Assembly (NCBI GenBank): GCA_007571105.1
Contig: RKRZ01000005.1
Span: 1-7,184, forward strand
DNA: 7,184 bases
Source of the DNA: Gammaproteobacteria bacterium
GTDB lineage: Bacteria > Pseudomonadota > Gammaproteobacteria > Poriferisulfidales > Poriferisulfidaceae
Direction: 5' to 3'
Numbering within the stretch: the stretch's first letter is position 1; each line of letters opens with the position of its first letter. The position numbers and the translations under genes were made by a program. This document shows positions 4,959-7,184 of this stretch, in pieces. The notes under the pieces are model-generated. The model searched no databases. It was not told the DNA's origin and saw only the letters and a list, made by a program, of their open reading frames with translations.

Positions 4959-6926
4959 ATGGCCGAATTCGGGCAACCGGCAATTTTTGAAGAAGAGGTC
5001 GATACCCTTCTGATCGGGGGCGGCATGGCTTGCTGTGGCGCCGCATTTGAGGTGTCGCGCTGGGTTGAGAAAGCGCGCGCCGAAGGCAAGGACATCAAAG
5101 TCAAACTGGTCGATAAGGCCGCGATGTCTCGTTCCGGCGCGGTTGCGCAGGGCTTGTCCGCGATCAATACCTATATGGGGGAGAACGATCCGGCGGATTA
5201 TGTTCGTTATGTCCGCGGTGACCTGATGGGAATTGTACGCGAAGATCTGGTGTACGACGTCGGGCGGCACGTGGACGACTCGGTGCACAATTTCGAGAAA
5301 TGGGGCTTGCCGATTTGGAAGCAGTCCGGCGATGAAGGCAAGCGGCTGGTCGACGGCGGCAAGCCGGTTCGCTCAGGCCGTTGGCAGATCATGATCAATG
5401 GCGAATCCTACAAGTGGATTGTGGCGGAGGCAGCCAAGAAGGCACTCGGCATGGAGAATATTGAGGAACACGTTTTCATCGTCCGCCTGATTACCGATAA
5501 AAACGACCCAAACCGTATAGCGGGAGCTGCCGGCTTCAGCGTTCGTGAACATCGCATTTACATCTACCGCTTCAAGTGCTGCCTGCTGGCCTGCGGGGGC
5601 GCCGTCAACGTGTTTCGTCCGCGTTCCGTAGGCGAGGGCCTCGGACGTGCCTGGTATCCAGTCTGGAATGCCGGTTCCACTTATTCGATGGCGGCGGAGT
5701 GCGGTGCGGAATTGACCATGATGGAAAACCGGTTTGTTCCGGCGCGCTTCAAGGATGGCTACGGCCCGGTCGGCGCGTGGTTCCTGCTGTTCAAGGCCAA
5801 GTCGATGAATGCCTTCGGCGAGGACTATCAGGCGCGCAACGCAGGCGATCTCAAGACTTATGGGTACGACGCCTACGCTAACGGTCGGAAGATGGGAACC
5901 TGCCTTCGCAACCACCTGATGATGAAGGAGATGAAGGAAGGCCGTGGGCCAATCTTCATCGACACGCAGACGGCGATGGCCAAACTGGCAGCGAACATGA
6001 CGCCTGAGGAGATCAAGCACCTGGAAGCCGAGGCGTGGGAAGATTTCCTGGACATGACCATTGCCCAATGCGGTGTTTGGGCAGGAGAGAATATCGAGCC
6101 GGATAAGGAGATGTCGGAGTTGATGCCGACCGAACCGTATCTGCTGGGCTCCCATGCAGGGTGTGCCGGCCTCTGGGTGTCGGGTCCTGAGGATTTACCG
6201 GGCGTTCCGGATTACTATCATTGGGGCTATAACCGCATGGCGACCGTGTCTGGACTGTTTACGGCTGGAGATGGAGTGGGTGCTTCCGGGCACAAATTCT
6301 CGAGCGGTTCGCACGCCGAAGGCCGCATTGCGGGCAAGGCAATGGTTCAGTACGTATTGGACAACATGGACCATAAGCCGGAATTGGGTCGTTCAGTGGA
6401 CGATGTCGTGGAGGAACTTTATCGTCCGGTGCGCAATTTCCTGGAACACAAGGATTACACCACGGCGATTGATGTTAATCCGCACTACATCACACCGAAA
6501 ATGTTCCAGCTCCGTCTGCAGAAAGTGATGGATGAGTATGTGGCCGGGGTTTCAACCATGTACCAGACCAACAAGCGCATGCTGGAGTTGGCCGAACGCA
6601 AACTGGAAATGCTACGCGAAGACTCGCTGAAAATGCGGGCGAAGGATCTGCATGAACTGTTGCGGGCGTGGGAGAATTACCATCGCTTAATTACAGCGTT
6701 CGCCCACATGAAACATATCAAGTTCCGTGAGGAAACCCGCTATCCCGGCTATTACTATCGGTCGGATTTCCTTGACATCGACGACGACAACTGGAAATGT
6801 TTCGTCAATTCGAAATTTGACCGTGAAACAGGCGAGTGGACGCTTCGGAAAGTTGCCTATGCGCAACTGATCAAGCCTGACGAAAGTGAGCCGGAAGGCA
6901 TGAGCCGCCTTGGCAGCGATTGCTGA
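4959..6926 (+). CDS. aprA: Adenylylsulfate (APS) reductase alpha subunit, flavoprotein
   Basis: AprA is the FAD-containing catalytic subunit of dissimilatory APS reductase. In sulfur oxidisers it is thought to run in reverse, joining sulfite to AMP to give APS; in sulfate reducers it runs forward. The 655-residue protein belongs to the fumarate-reductase/succinate-dehydrogenase flavoprotein family. The nucleotide-binding motif GGGMACCGAAFE is at residues 20-31, and the FAD-contact motif SRSGAVAQGLSAIN at 57-70. By alignment from memory with Archaeoglobus AprA, substrate-site residues fall at Asn70, Arg263 (FVPARFKDG), Leu276 and His399 (LLGSHAGCAG). The second FAD-domain motif LFTAGDGVGASGHKFSSGSH (433-452) and the C-terminal helical domain are present. 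The ATG at 4959 has an AGGAG Shine-Dalgarno sequence at 4943-4947. No damage is visible. Sequence alone does not settle the direction of the reaction. Confidence 0.97.
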   Translation: MAEFGQPAIFEEEVDTLLIGGGMACCGAAFEVSRWVEKARAEGKDIKVKLVDKAAMSRSGAVAQGLSAINTYMGENDPADYVRYVRGDLMGIVREDLVYDVGRHVDDSVHNFEKWGLPIWKQSGDEGKRLVDGGKPVRSGRWQIMINGESYKWIVAEAAKKALGMENIEEHVFIVRLITDKNDPNRIAGAAGFSVREHRIYIYRFKCCLLACGGAVNVFRPRSVGEGLGRAWYPVWNAGSTYSMAAECGAELTMMENRFVPARFKDGYGPVGAWFLLFKAKSMNAFGEDYQARNAGDLKTYGYDAYANGRKMGTCLRNHLMMKEMKEGRGPIFIDTQTAMAKLAANMTPEEIKHLEAEAWEDFLDMTIAQCGVWAGENIEPDKEMSELMPTEPYLLGSHAGCAGLWVSGPEDLPGVPDYYHWGYNRMATVSGLFTAGDGVGASGHKFSSGSHAEGRIAGKAMVQYVLDNMDHKPELGRSVDDVVEELYRPVRNFLEHKDYTTAIDVNPHYITPKMFQLRLQKVMDEYVAGVSTMYQTNKRMLELAERKLEMLREDSLKMRAKDLHELLRAWENYHRLITAFAHMKHIKFREETRYPGYYYRSDFLDIDDDNWKCFVNSKFDRETGEWTLRKVAYAQLIKPDESEPEGMSRLGSDC

Positions 6927-6950
6927 TTCTGAACGCGACGTACTGAATGG

Positions 6951-6988
6951 CGAAGAGAAGGCTCAGGTATTCTCCTCGTTTTCTTTTT
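6951..6988 (+). terminator. Intrinsic terminator after aprA
   Basis: The arms CGAAGAGAA (6951-6959) and TTCTCCTCG (6970-6978) pair over nine positions with one mismatch around a ten-base loop, and TTTTCTTTTT follows at once. It lies 24 bases after the aprA stop and should end the aprBA transcript, so the sequence beyond it is probably a separate unit. Confidence 0.75.
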
Positions 6989-7028
6989 AAACGGGGCTTC
7001 AGGATTCGGTGTGGAAAAGACGATAGAC

Positions 7029-7184
7029 ATGACATGGTCAACCACTTTAGATAGGGTCGCAGGAGGTATTGTGAAGGTCTACAATCGAGGATTGATAAAT
7101 GCCCTGATGAAATTGATCAACCTCAATTTCAGCAAGGCAAGCTGCACGTTTGCGAGGATCGGAATCGAGAATGATTGCTTATGC
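7029..7184 (+). CDS. Possible 5' part of an unrecognised gene, cut by the window end
   Basis: A plus-strand frame is open to the edge of the window (52 codons from the ATG at 7029). Two starts compete. The ATG at 7029 has a poor Shine-Dalgarno sequence. The GTG at 7071 has a strong AGGAGGT (7061-7067), but only three bases separate that from the codon. The peptide (VKVYNRGLINALMKLINLNF and onward) looks partly amphipathic, with cysteines near the visible end. I recognise no family, and the stretch appears more AT-rich than the genes before it. It could also be non-coding leader sequence: a near-copy of the aprB start region lies inside it (7082-7103), where the corresponding ATG at 7099 is followed at once by a stop. 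Confidence 0.3.
   Translation, partial: MTWSTTLDRVAGGIVKVYNRGLINALMKLINLNFSKASCTFARIGIENDCLC
7082..7103 (+). repeat. Near-copy of the aprB translation-start region
   Basis: CAATCGAGGA-T-TGAT-AA-ATGCC here matches CAATCGAGGA-C-TGAT-TG-ATGCC at 4447-4468 in 19 of 22 positions with identical spacing. CAATC/GATTG can also pair here around GAG. The ATG (7099) is followed after one codon by TGA. Confidence 0.45.

Noticed and set aside
5373..6155. Long minus-strand open frame (260 codons) inside aprA
   Set aside because: It lies antisense to a clearly coding, intact aprA. Its translation shows no recognisable domain, and such shadow frames are common opposite GC-rich genes.
1..7184. CRISPR arrays, tRNA or rRNA genes, insertion sequences, toxin-antitoxin or phage genes
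   Set aside because: No regularly spaced repeats, cloverleaf-like segments, transposase motifs or terminal inverted repeats were seen on either strand.

Overview
The window looks like chromosomal DNA from a sulfur-oxidising proteobacterium, most likely a gammaproteobacterium. Two signs support this: a complete aprB-aprA pair (dissimilatory adenylylsulfate reductase), and an lptM-lysA pair (small LptM/YifL-type lipoprotein ahead of diaminopimelate decarboxylase), an arrangement familiar from gammaproteobacteria. The taxonomic reading is inference. No CRISPR array, tRNA, rRNA, insertion sequence or phage gene was seen.

Left part (1-1386). A minus-strand 3' fragment of an RND-superfamily exporter is followed, in its reading direction, by a small two-helix membrane protein. 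The exporter fragment runs head-on into a plus-strand 3' fragment of argH (argininosuccinate lyase). Both genes lose their N-terminal parts at the same point, around 664-680, where up to 14 bases fit both proteins. This is a rearrangement breakpoint or a chimeric join made during amplification or assembly, and it is the strangest thing in the window.

Middle part (1383-4357). An alpha/beta-hydrolase esterase on the minus strand meets argH tail to tail with interlocked stop codons. Facing the other way from a roughly 110-base divergent gap is a plus-strand set, lptM-lysA-unknown secreted protein, with gaps of 6 and 12 bases, probably one operon. dapF, often found after lysA, is absent; a secreted protein of unknown function takes its place.

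Right part (4358-7184). After a 106-base leader with a TATAAT box, a GC-rich dyad and a hairpin around the Shine-Dalgarno sequence, aprB and aprA form a compact two-gene unit. It is closed by a clear intrinsic terminator 24 bases after aprA. The heterodimer interconverts adenosine 5'-phosphosulfate and sulfite plus AMP in the cytoplasm; in sulfur oxidisers it is thought to run toward APS. The genes for its electron partner (aprM or qmo/hdr) and for ATP sulfurylase are not adjacent. The last about 155 bases hold an unrecognised open frame that runs off the window and carries a 22-base near-copy of the aprB translation-start region.

I see no convincing new multi-gene system. The most useful second looks are the argH/RND junction, the duplicated translation-start sequence, the short motif recurring in the intergenic gaps, and the secreted protein after lysA.
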